64,000 nucleotides of DNA from Flavonifractor sp963557075 (GTDB lineage: Bacteria; Bacillota; Clostridia; Oscillospirales; Oscillospiraceae), in NCBI GenBank assembly GCA_963557075.1, contig CAUWDA010000007.1:9930-73929 (forward strand), read 5' to 3'. The notes below the pieces were generated by a model. That model searched no databases. It worked only from the letters and a program-made list of their open reading frames with translations, and was not told the DNA's origin. The first letter of the stretch is position 1, and the number at the start of each line of letters is the position of its first letter. Below, piece after piece: positions 23,084 through 29,971 of this stretch. Position numbers and translations under genes: made by a program.

Positions 23084-23848
23084 TCAGAGATTTGTACCGG
23101 ACTGAGCTTCGAAGCGCACTTTCACTCGGCCGCCGCACACCATACCCAGCTCGGCGGCGGCGTGGGACAGGTCGTACTCCACCGTCTCGCCCTGGCTGCC
23201 CGATGCCCACAGGTCCTGAGCGTGGAGCCTGGCCTGGTACTCCACCTGGCCGCCGCCGATGGTACCGGCGCAGGAGCCGTCGGGCCGCACCAGCATCCAG
23301 GTGCCCACGCCGCGGGGAGCGGAGCCGTGCTTCTCCACGATGGTGCACAGCATCCCCGGCTCACGGGGCGGCTTGACCAGGTCCGGCCCCAGGGCGGCGC
23401 GGACCTGCACCAGCTGAGCGGCGATGGACACAGCGATCTCCGCCGGGGTCTGGCCCCCGATGGACAGGCCAATGGGGGAGTGGACTCCGTCCAGCATTTC
23501 CTGGGAAAAGCCCTCCCCCCGGAGGGCCTGATACACAGCGGCCACCTTGGTGCGGCTGCCGATCATACCCACGTAGGCGTGCCGCCCCCGCAGGACATGG
23601 GCCAGACACTCCTTGTCAAAGGCGTGGCCCCGGGTGAGGATGGCGTAAAAATCGGTATCCCGGCTGCCCAGCTGGTCCAGAGCCTGCTCAAAGGGCAGGC
23701 ACAGCACCTGCTGTACCATGGGGAAACGGGTCTCGCTGGCAAATTCCGGCCGGTCGTCGATGACGACCACCTCAAATTCCAGCCGGGCGGCGATATGGGC
23801 CAGCTCCAGAGAGACGTGGCCGCCACCGCACAGGATCAGTCGTTCCAC
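23084..23848 (-). CDS. xdhC: XdhC-family maturation factor with domains in reversed order
   Basis: 254 residues from GTG 23848, preceded by GGAGG inside the end of yqeB (13-base overlap). XdhC proteins insert the sulfurated molybdenum cofactor into molybdenum hydroxylases. Here the Rossmann-type XdhC_C half comes first (ILCGGGHVSLELA at 5-17; YVGMIGSRTK). The CoxI-type half follows from about 160 (CTIVEKHGSAPRG; GTIGGGQVEYQARL). The textbook order is the opposite. It belongs to the mntP-yqeC-yqeB-xdhC operon. Confidence 0.85.
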   Translation of the reverse strand: MERLILCGGGHVSLELAHIAARLEFEVVVIDDRPEFASETRFPMVQQVLCLPFEQALDQLGSRDTDFYAILTRGHAFDKECLAHVLRGRHAYVGMIGSRTKVAAVYQALRGEGFSQEMLDGVHSPIGLSIGGQTPAEIAVSIAAQLVQVRAALGPDLVKPPREPGMLCTIVEKHGSAPRGVGTWMLVRPDGSCAGTIGGGQVEYQARLHAQDLWASGSQGETVEYDLSHAAAELGMVCGGRVKVRFEAQSGTNL

Positions 23849-24639
23849 AGGTGTGTCCTCCTTCCGAAATACAGAATACCTTCCAGTACGCCGCCGCCGA
23901 TGGCCCGGGCCTTGTCCGACACGGTAAAGCAGTGGCGCACCTCGCACCGGGGGTCGATATCCCCCGACTTCATACCGGCGGTCACCGGGATGCCGGCGGG
24001 CAGCATACCCCGGACGATACCGGTGAGCTGGGCGGTGACGGGGATGCCGTTGACGCGGGCCACCACGTCCCCCAGCGCCACCTGCTGGCCGATCTGAGCC
24101 ACCGGCTCAAAGGGGCCGTCGGCGGGGGCGCGGATAATGCGCTCTTTGGTGTAGCCCCCCACGTCGCCGGGCACGCCGGTGTTGGGGATGGCGGTCCCCT
24201 CCAGGATGAGCCGCCCCAGGTCGTGGCCCCGCTTGGTCTCCACTACGCCGTGGCAGTCCACCCCGGCGGTAAAGCCGGGGCCCAGAGCCAGTACGATGGG
24301 GGCGTCGGTCAGGGTGGTGCCCAGGTTGCGCTTGGCCAGAATGGCGTCCACCACCACCGTGAAGGGCAGTTCACTCCGAATGTGGGCCTCCGGGTCGGCC
24401 AGCACCGGGATCTCACCCGCCGCCAGGATGGTCTCCGCCTCAGCCCTGTCCGCCGCCCTGCGGGCGGTGATGCCCTCCACGGTGACGTGGCCGTCGTACA
24501 TGCACTGGGAGAAGGCCACCGTCCGCCGCACCGCCGTGGGCTGGGCGATGTCGGTCATGACCACCGAAAAGCCGGCCCGGTACAGCCGCACCGCCGTGCC
24601 GGTGGCCAGATCTCCCGCGCCCTTGATCAAAATAAGCAT
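23836..24639 (-). CDS. yqeB: YqeB, selenium-dependent molybdenum hydroxylase system protein
   Basis: 267 residues matching the EF2563/YqeB family found only with selenium-dependent molybdenum hydroxylases: MLILIKGAGDLATGTAVRLY at the start, IVLALGPGFTAGVDCH and a C-terminal SDKARAIGGGVLEGIL. The exact reaction is unknown; the family is needed for a labile selenium cofactor. It overlaps yqeC and xdhC by 13 bases each, so the three are tightly coupled. Confidence 0.9.
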   Translation of the reverse strand: MLILIKGAGDLATGTAVRLYRAGFSVVMTDIAQPTAVRRTVAFSQCMYDGHVTVEGITARRAADRAEAETILAAGEIPVLADPEAHIRSELPFTVVVDAILAKRNLGTTLTDAPIVLALGPGFTAGVDCHGVVETKRGHDLGRLILEGTAIPNTGVPGDVGGYTKERIIRAPADGPFEPVAQIGQQVALGDVVARVNGIPVTAQLTGIVRGMLPAGIPVTAGMKSGDIDPRCEVRHCFTVSDKARAIGGGVLEGILYFGRRTHLWND

Positions 24640-25343
24640 GCTCCGCCCCGCTCCTTTTCTCTGTAGTAAGTGACGGCGCTGTGGATGCCCTGCCGGGCCA
24701 GCAGCGCCCTGATCTCGTTCCCCAAGGCCTGACGCCGGGGGTCATCCGCCTTGTTCAGCAGGCAGCGGAAGGCCATGGCCTGTCCCACGCCTTTCCGCCC
24801 GCCCAGCGGATCGGACAGGATGGCCGCCACGTCGGCGGGGGTGACCAGATGGGACGGGGGAACGCCCAGCAGGGCGCACACCCGCTCCGGCCGGTGGCAG
24901 ATCTCCTCAATGGAGCTTCCCAGGCAGTCCAGTCCTGCCGACGCGATGACGGCGTTACAGCTGGGAGGGATCACCGGCTCGTGGTCCGCCGGGGCCTTCA
25001 GGGGCCGCAGCTTGGCTCCGTCGGCCTCCACCAGGACTACGTCAGCCGCGGTCAGGCAGGCGGCCGGATCTCCTGCGCCGGTGAGCTTGCCACGCTCATC
25101 ATAGGCCCCCAGGGTGACCACCCGGTGCTCCGCCAGCAGGGCAGGGAGCGCGGCGGGATCGCCGGTGAGAGGCAGACAGGGGTGGGGTAAAATATGGGTG
25201 GTGGTGGTGACCACCACCGTCAGCCCCAGATCTATGGCCTGACGGGCCATAGCGTACATGGTGGAGGATTTTCCGCCGCCCCCCACCAGGGCCACCAACC
25301 GGTGGACCGCCGGGTCCAGGGCCAGGCGCTCCCAGATGCCCAT
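24627..25343 (-). CDS. yqeC: YqeC, putative selenium cofactor biosynthesis protein
   Basis: 238 residues. The P-loop-like GGGGKSS at 21-27 and LTVVVTTTTHILP are typical of YqeC. It is linked with YqeB to selenium-dependent molybdenum hydroxylases. AGGAGG lies 7 bases before ATG 25343. It starts 3 bases after the mntP stop and overlaps yqeB by 13. Confidence 0.9.
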   Translation of the reverse strand: MGIWERLALDPAVHRLVALVGGGGKSSTMYAMARQAIDLGLTVVVTTTTHILPHPCLPLTGDPAALPALLAEHRVVTLGAYDERGKLTGAGDPAACLTAADVVLVEADGAKLRPLKAPADHEPVIPPSCNAVIASAGLDCLGSSIEEICHRPERVCALLGVPPSHLVTPADVAAILSDPLGGRKGVGQAMAFRCLLNKADDPRRQALGNEIRALLARQGIHSAVTYYREKERGGACLF

Positions 25344-25346
25344 AAT

Positions 25347-25925
25347 TCAGCCTCCTATCGTGTGTTCCAGCAGGATCTTGAGCCCGATGCCCACCAGCAC
25401 CAGACCGCCCGCCAACTCGGCCCGGCGCTGAAAGAGGACGCCCAGCCGCTTCCCCACCAGGCCGCCCACCACCGACAGCCCCAATGCCACCAGACCGATG
25501 ACGGCGGCGGAGAGCAGGATGTCCACCTGCATAAAGGCCATGGAGACCCCAACGGCCAGGGCGTCGATGCTGGTGGCGATGGCCAGCAGGCACAGCCGTC
25601 CGGCAGACAGGTCGGGGGGAGCCGCCTCCCCGTCACCGGCGCTCTGGCGCAGGGCGCCCCAAACCATCCGCCCGCCGATGAAGGCAAGCAGGCCGAAGGC
25701 TACCCAGTGGTCCACCGCCTCGATGTACCGGCTGACGCTGCTGCCCAAAAACCAGCCCGCCAGCGGCATGGCGAACTGAAATCCGCCGAACCACAGGCCC
25801 ATTTTTAAGGCCTGTCTGCCCCCAAAGCCGGGGACGGAGATGCCGCTGGATACGGACACAGCAAAGGCGTCCAGCGCCAGGCTGACGGCGATAAGAAGGA
25901 TCTCCAGCAAAATAATCACCTGCAA
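25347..25925 (-). CDS. mntP: MntP-like manganese efflux protein
   Basis: 192-residue six-helix membrane protein of two repeats, each with the family acidic motif (LDAFAVSVSSG at about 18-28; SIDALAVGVSMAF in the second half). It exports Mn2+ in characterised members. The start is uncertain: TTG 25925 or GTG 25919, neither with a good ribosome site. It is unusual as the leader gene of a selenium/molybdenum accessory operon. No yybP-ykoY riboswitch fits in the roughly 100-base leader. Confidence 0.85.
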   Translation of the reverse strand: MQVIILLEILLIAVSLALDAFAVSVSSGISVPGFGGRQALKMGLWFGGFQFAMPLAGWFLGSSVSRYIEAVDHWVAFGLLAFIGGRMVWGALRQSAGDGEAAPPDLSAGRLCLLAIATSIDALAVGVSMAFMQVDILLSAAVIGLVALGLSVVGGLVGKRLGVLFQRRAELAGGLVLVGIGLKILLEHTIGG

Positions 25926-25949
25926 AAAAGTAAGGTTTCCTTAAAAGAG

Positions 25950-25978
25950 TATAGCATAGCGTGGAGAATTATGCTATA
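25950..25978. promoter_or_regulatory. Symmetric divergent promoter region of mntP and tadA
   Basis: TATAGCATA (25950-25958) and TATGCTATA (25970-25978) form a 9-bp inverted repeat with an 11-base centre. Each arm carries an extended -10 (TGCTATA-C/A) pointing outward, TGCTATACT towards mntP and TGCTATAAC towards tadA. The dyad could also be a metal-regulator operator. Confidence 0.45.
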
Positions 25979-26036
25979 ACAAATAGGAGAAAAGGGCGGC
26001 TCTGCCGCCCAAGGGAAAAACGGGGGAGAAGAGGGT

Positions 26037-26480
26037 ATGGAGCACCGGGAGTATATGGAGAGAGCCCTGGAACTGGCCCGCCAGGCCATGGCGGAGGGGG
26101 AGGTCCCCGTAGGCTGTGTCATCGTAAAGGACGGCCGCGTGGTGGGGGAGGGGCGCAACCGGCGGGAGACCGGGCGGACTGCCCTGGGCCACGCTGAGAT
26201 CGAGGCCATCCACCAGGCCTGCCGCACGCTGGGGGGTTGGCGGCTCACCGGCTGCACCCTCTACGTCACCCTGGAGCCCTGCCCCATGTGCGCCGGGGCC
26301 ATCGTCAACGCCCGCATCCCGGCGCTGTACTACGGGGCCAGGGACGACAAGGCGGGGTGCTGCGGCTCGGTGCTCAACCTGTTTGAGGAGCGCTTCAACC
26401 ACCATCCCCGGATCTACGGCGGCCTGATGGAGGAGGAGTGTACCGCCCTGCTTCAGGCATTTTTCCAGGAATTGAGGTAG
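26037..26480 (+). CDS. tadA: tRNA-specific adenosine deaminase
   Basis: Deaminates A34 of tRNA-Arg(ACG) to inosine. 147 residues. The zinc site is HAEIEAI (proton-shuttling Glu) plus the PCPMCAGAI cysteine pair, and the C-terminal tRNA-binding stretch is SVLNLFEERFNHHP. It stands alone on the plus strand, with a terminator overlapping its stop codon. Confidence 0.95.
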   Translation: MEHREYMERALELARQAMAEGEVPVGCVIVKDGRVVGEGRNRRETGRTALGHAEIEAIHQACRTLGGWRLTGCTLYVTLEPCPMCAGAIVNARIPALYYGARDDKAGCCGSVLNLFEERFNHHPRIYGGLMEEECTALLQAFFQELR

Positions 26481-26496
26481 CGGGCCCGCTCTTTTT
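26478..26496 (+). terminator. Terminator of tadA
   Basis: The short palindrome AGCGGGCCCGCT is followed directly by CTTTTT. It overlaps the stop codon. Confidence 0.6.
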
Positions 26497-26501
26497 GTGC
26501 A

Positions 26502-26646
26502 TTTAATCAATTTGTAACAAAATAGCCCTAGGTTTTTTAACAACTCCTTGTTAACATATCACTTGCAAGAGAAAAAGCTTCTTTTCATTCTATCCTCCAA
26601 TCACAGGAGCGGGCAGCGAGCGCAACGCTGCCCGCTTCGCTTTTTC
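26502..26646 (+). ncRNA. Candidate small RNA, copy 1 of a tandem pair
   Basis: This block shares ordered landmarks with the next one: TTTAATCAATTTGTAACA, GTTAACAT, TGCAAGAGA, TTCTTTTCATT and TATCCTCC. It ends in an 11-bp GC hairpin (AGCGGGCAGCG/CGCTGCCCGCT) followed by CGCTTTTT, a fair terminator. The CTTTTCATT and ATCCTCC segments are complementary to start-codon and Shine-Dalgarno regions. No ORF of substance is present. Transcription is inferred. Confidence 0.35.
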
Positions 26647-26684
26647 AGCGGGAGTTGACATACTTTTTACACAAGGGGCGGCAG

Positions 26685-26833
26685 ATTTAATGAATTTGTA
26701 ACACCTTGCGTTTTCTTCGTTAACATCTTTTTCGTATGATAATACCTGCAAGAGACAGTTTCTTTTCATTTCATTGTATCCTCTTTCCTTCGACAGGGGC
26801 CGGACGCCAGGAGCAGGCGTCCGGCCCCTGTCG
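26685..26833 (+). ncRNA. Candidate small RNA, copy 2 of a tandem pair
   Basis: 183-184 bases downstream of copy 1, with the same landmarks (TTTAATGAATTTGTAACA, GTTAACAT, TGCAAGAGA, TTCTTTTCATT, TATCCTC). It then has a perfect 18-bp hairpin (26791-26808 with 26816-26833, loop AGGAGCA) without a T tract. The spacer between the landmarks differs from copy 1. Together the two copies fill the 420-base gap between tadA and the lipoprotein gene. Confidence 0.3.
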
Positions 26834-26844
26834 CGTTGGAAGAT

Positions 26845-26885
26845 AAAAACGCCGGACTGCCGCAGAATGCGGCAGTCCGGCGTTT
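26845..26885 (-). terminator. Terminator of the lipoprotein gene
   Basis: An 18-bp stem (26847-26864 with 26868-26885, loop GAA) followed on the minus strand by a T run. Confidence 0.85.
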
Positions 26886-26900
26886 CACTGTAAGGGGAGA

Positions 26901-27293
26901 TCACTGTTTGACAAAGGTGAGGGAGGTCCCATCCTGCTCCATAACGATCGTCTTGCCGTCAAAGGGTACGGTCAGGTCCTCGCCATCCATCGTAAAGATC
27001 AGGTCGCTGCCGCTGGCCTTCCAGGTACCGGCCAGGCTGACGCCGTCAGTCAGACCGCTCATATCCTGGCCGCCCATATCCAGGGAGAAGGTGCCGTCCG
27101 TTTTCAATTCCATGAGGATGCTCATGTCCACGCCGGCGGTAGAGGCCAGTTCCTCCAGATCCATGCTGATGCCGCCGGCATTCATCTCGGTCAGCTTGTA
27201 GGTACCGGCAGCGCTGCTGCCGCCACCACCGCAGGCAGCCAGGCTGACGATCATGGCCAGGGCCAGAAGGAGGGTGAGTACGCGCTTCTTCAT
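26901..27293 (-). CDS. Small lipocalin-like lipoprotein
   Basis: 130 residues from ATG 27293 (AGGATGG upstream). The signal peptide has lipobox LAAC followed by a Gly/Ser linker. The mature part is beta-rich (GTYKLTEM ... DGTFSLDMGG ... AGTWKASGSDLIFTMDG), a pattern common in small Firmicutes lipoproteins of unknown role. It is monocistronic with its own terminator. Confidence 0.8.
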   Translation of the reverse strand: MKKRVLTLLLALAMIVSLAACGGGGSSAAGTYKLTEMNAGGISMDLEELASTAGVDMSILMELKTDGTFSLDMGGQDMSGLTDGVSLAGTWKASGSDLIFTMDGEDLTVPFDGKTIVMEQDGTSLTFVKQ

Positions 27294-27448
27294 TCGGATC
27301 CATCCTTTCAAGTTCAATGCCCGAACAATGGGGGGCTCCATGGACTGATTATAGCATGGGAGAAAATATTTGACAATCTGAAAGAAACTTTGAAGGAGCG
27401 GAGCGGTTGGAAGAAAGCTGTCTCCACACTAGAGCGCCTGAAGGTGGA

Positions 27449-27484
27449 AAAAGGGGTGGGGCAGCTAGCCGCCCCACCCCTTTT
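27449..27484 (-). terminator. Terminator of mocA
   Basis: A 14-bp stem (AAAAGGGGTGGGGC with its complement, 8-base loop) with T-rich tail on the minus strand. It touches the mocA stop codon. Confidence 0.85.
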
Positions 27485-28047
27485 CAGGGCAGATCCTCCG
27501 GGTTATCCACATCGTCCAGCTCTTTTGGGGAAAACGCTTCCACCAGCACCAGCCGGTCCAGGTGGCGCTTCACCACCGCGCCGCCGCCGGTGTCCCCGGT
27601 GAGGGCGGCCAGCTCGTCCAGCAGATCGGCGGGGAAGAGGACGGGGTTGCCCCGATTTCCCCGCCAGGCCAGGGCGCAGATGGCGTTATCTGAACACGTA
27701 AAGGTATTTTTCAATTTAATAATACTCTCTGTGGTCAAAAAGGGCTGGTCACATACCGAGAAGAGCACCCCGTCCATGTCCCGCATCCGGGACAAGCCCA
27801 GGCGGATGGAGGCCGAAATGCCCTCCGCACCGTCCGGATTATACAGGGGGAGAAAACCCAGCTCCTCCCCGGCCTCCAGTACCTCCGGATAGGGGGAGCA
27901 CACCGCCAGCCGGTCCAGCCCCGCCCCCGCCAGGGCGGTCATGGCCCGGCGGTAGAGGGGCACGCCCTCTACCGGTTTCAGCAGCTTATTGGAGCCGAAC
28001 CGCCGGCCCAGGCCGGAGGCCAGCAGGACCCCGCCGACCCGCTTCAT
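27484..28047 (-). CDS. mocA: MocA-like molybdenum cofactor nucleotidyltransferase
   Basis: 187-residue MobA-like NTP transferase. The nucleotide loop LLASGLGRRFGSNKLL is at 8-23 and the metal-binding VCDQPFL at about 98-104. Such genes in Clostridia cytidylate molybdopterin for xanthine-dehydrogenase-type enzymes. This fits the nearby yqeB, yqeC and xdhC but is not proof. ATG 28047 overlaps the hydantoinase stop by 4 bases. Confidence 0.8.
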   Translation of the reverse strand: MKRVGGVLLASGLGRRFGSNKLLKPVEGVPLYRRAMTALAGAGLDRLAVCSPYPEVLEAGEELGFLPLYNPDGAEGISASIRLGLSRMRDMDGVLFSVCDQPFLTTESIIKLKNTFTCSDNAICALAWRGNRGNPVLFPADLLDELAALTGDTGGGAVVKRHLDRLVLVEAFSPKELDDVDNPEDLP

Positions 28048-29426
28048 CGCCAGAACTGGGACGGGCCCCGGGACACATAGCGGCCCAGACCCTCCCGGAC
28101 CACCTTGCCGTCCTGTACCGCTACCTGACCGTCCAGCAGCACGGTGTCGGTACGGCCCGCCATCTCCATGCCCTCATAGGGGGTGTAATCCACCCGCTGA
28201 TACTGGGTCTCGGCGGTAATACGCCAGGTATAATCAGGGTCAAAGATCACGATATCGGCGTCGCTGCCCACCGCCAGCGCCCCCTTCCGGGGGAACATAC
28301 CGAAGAGCTGGGCGGGGTGCTGCGCCAGAGCCAGCATCATCTGGTGCGGGGTGATGCGGCCGGACTTCACGCCGCAGGTGTACATCAGAGGGGGCCGGTG
28401 CTCGGTACCGGGGATGCCGCCGGGGATGGCGGAGAAGTCGTCCCTGCCCAGCTCCTTGGTGGGGTGGAAGTTGAAGGAGCAGTGGTCGGTGCCGATGGTG
28501 TCGATCTCCCCGCCCTCCAGGGCCTCCCACAGGGCGTCCACATCGGACTGGGGCCGGGCGGGAGGGGCGCACACATATTTTGCGCTCTCAAAGCCGGGCA
28601 GGTGGTACTTGTCCTCGGTGAGGGTGAAGTACTGGGGGCAGGACTCCAGATACACCTTCTGCCCCCGCTTGCGGGCGGCCCGGGCCGCCTCCAGACCCCG
28701 CCGGGTGGAGAGATGGACCACATTGACGGGACAGCCCGCCTGCTCGGCCAGGGCCAGCCAGCGGTCCACCGCCTCCGCCTCCATGACGGCGGTGTGAGCC
28801 AGAGGGTGGCTGGCGGGGGAGAGCCTGCCGGCGGCCTTCAGCTCGGCGATGGCGGCGTCAATAAGGTCGCCGTTCTCGCAGTGACAGCCTACCACGCCGC
28901 CCTCTTTGCCCACGGCCTTGATGACCTGATAGGCCACGGCGTCGGAGATGCGGATGTTGGCGTAGGCCAGATAGACCTTGTAGGAGGTGACTCCCTGGGC
29001 GGTCATCTGGGGGAGCTCCGCGATGATGCGGGGATCCCAGTCCTTGATGGTCATGTGGAAGCCGTAGTGACAGCTGGCGTGGCCGTCGGCCCGGGCGTGC
29101 CACTCGTCCAGCGCGGACTGGAGGGAGGCCCCACGGACCGGCTCGGCAAAGTCCAGCACGCAGGTGGTGCCGCCGGCCAGAGCGGCCCGGGTGCCGCTCT
29201 CCCAGTTGTCGGCGGTCTCACGGATGGTACCCTTGTTCATCTCAAAATGGGTGTGGGTATCAATAAAGCCGGGAAAGACCAGCTTGCCCGCGGCGTCGAT
29301 GACCTGACTGTCCCCTACGGGGAGGGCGGGGCCAATTTGAGCGATCTTGTCCCCCTCCACCCGCAGATCGGCCTTCACCGGACCGTCAGGGCAGATCAGG
29401 GTACCGTTTTGGATCAGGATAGACAT
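28044..29426 (-). CDS. hydA: Dihydropyrimidinase / D-hydantoinase
   Basis: 460 residues, usual size. It hydrolyses cyclic amides such as dihydropyrimidines or hydantoins with a binuclear metal centre. Visible ligands are His58/His60 (DTHTHFE), carbamylated Lys150 (SYKVYL), His182 (CHCENGD), His238 (VVHLST) and Asp314 (GTDHCSFN). The substrate cannot be decided. hydA genes are frequent members of selenium-dependent hydroxylase clusters, alongside mocA as here. GGAGG is 8 bases before ATG 29426. Confidence 0.9.
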   Translation of the reverse strand: MSILIQNGTLICPDGPVKADLRVEGDKIAQIGPALPVGDSQVIDAAGKLVFPGFIDTHTHFEMNKGTIRETADNWESGTRAALAGGTTCVLDFAEPVRGASLQSALDEWHARADGHASCHYGFHMTIKDWDPRIIAELPQMTAQGVTSYKVYLAYANIRISDAVAYQVIKAVGKEGGVVGCHCENGDLIDAAIAELKAAGRLSPASHPLAHTAVMEAEAVDRWLALAEQAGCPVNVVHLSTRRGLEAARAARKRGQKVYLESCPQYFTLTEDKYHLPGFESAKYVCAPPARPQSDVDALWEALEGGEIDTIGTDHCSFNFHPTKELGRDDFSAIPGGIPGTEHRPPLMYTCGVKSGRITPHQMMLALAQHPAQLFGMFPRKGALAVGSDADIVIFDPDYTWRITAETQYQRVDYTPYEGMEMAGRTDTVLLDGQVAVQDGKVVREGLGRYVSRGPSQFWR

Positions 29427-29451
29427 GATGAAAGCCTCCTCTGCGGAATGC

Positions 29452-29805
29452 TCAGGCGAACTGAATGCCCAGCTGGAACAGGATGTAGGGCACGGCCAGC
29501 TTGATGCCGCCGGTGGCCAGGGTCATGAAGGTGAGCAGAGCCAGGGCGCTGGAACGCTTCTCAAAGGTGTCCTGCCAGCGGTCCAGCATGCGGGTAAAGT
29601 TGGCGGTGCGGTTCTGGGCGCCGATCAGGTCGGCTATGCTTTTGATGCTGGTAAAGGCGGTGTAGCCCATCCAGACGGGCAGGGCGATGAGGGAGACGTT
29701 GGAGCGGTAGCCCCCGCTCAGCAGGAAATAGAGGGCCAGGCCGAAGCTGGCCACAGTAAAGAGGAGATAGGCCCAGACGCCTACCTTGGCGGCGCGTTCA
29801 TTCAT
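29452..29805 (-). CDS. Small membrane protein of unknown function
   Basis: 117 residues from ATG 29805 (MNERAAKVG; AGGA upstream). Three hydrophobic segments lie near 10-30, 40-60 and 88-110. A soluble stretch between (IGAQNRTANFTRMLDRWQDTFEKRS) carries many charged residues. It is 25 bases upstream of hydA on the same strand and may share its message. No family is recognised. Confidence 0.65.
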   Translation of the reverse strand: MNERAAKVGVWAYLLFTVASFGLALYFLLSGGYRSNVSLIALPVWMGYTAFTSIKSIADLIGAQNRTANFTRMLDRWQDTFEKRSSALALLTFMTLATGGIKLAVPYILFQLGIQFA

Positions 29806-29920
29806 AGTGGCGGATTTCCTTTCTTTGTTGGTTTTCGGTGGGGCGGTCCGCCGGAGGGGACCGCCAGAGGCACTTACCATCATGATACCACAAGGCGGAA
29901 GGAAATCAAAGAGAATTCCG

Positions 29921-29957
29921 CAAAAACAGCGGCCCCGCCGGTGTGGCGGGGCCGCTG
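29921..29957 (-). terminator. Terminator of the GntR/ABC operon
   Basis: A 13-bp stem (CAGCGGCCCCGCC with GGCGGGGCCGCTG, 5-base loop) followed by TTTTTG on the minus strand. Confidence 0.88.
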
Positions 29958-29971
29958 CATGATACTGCGGA

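Noticed and set aside
27503..27511. TTATCCACA, a perfect DnaA box
   Set aside because: A single copy inside the mocA coding region (Asp-Asp-Val-Asp-Asn codons), with no cluster or AT-rich unwinding element nearby; not an origin.
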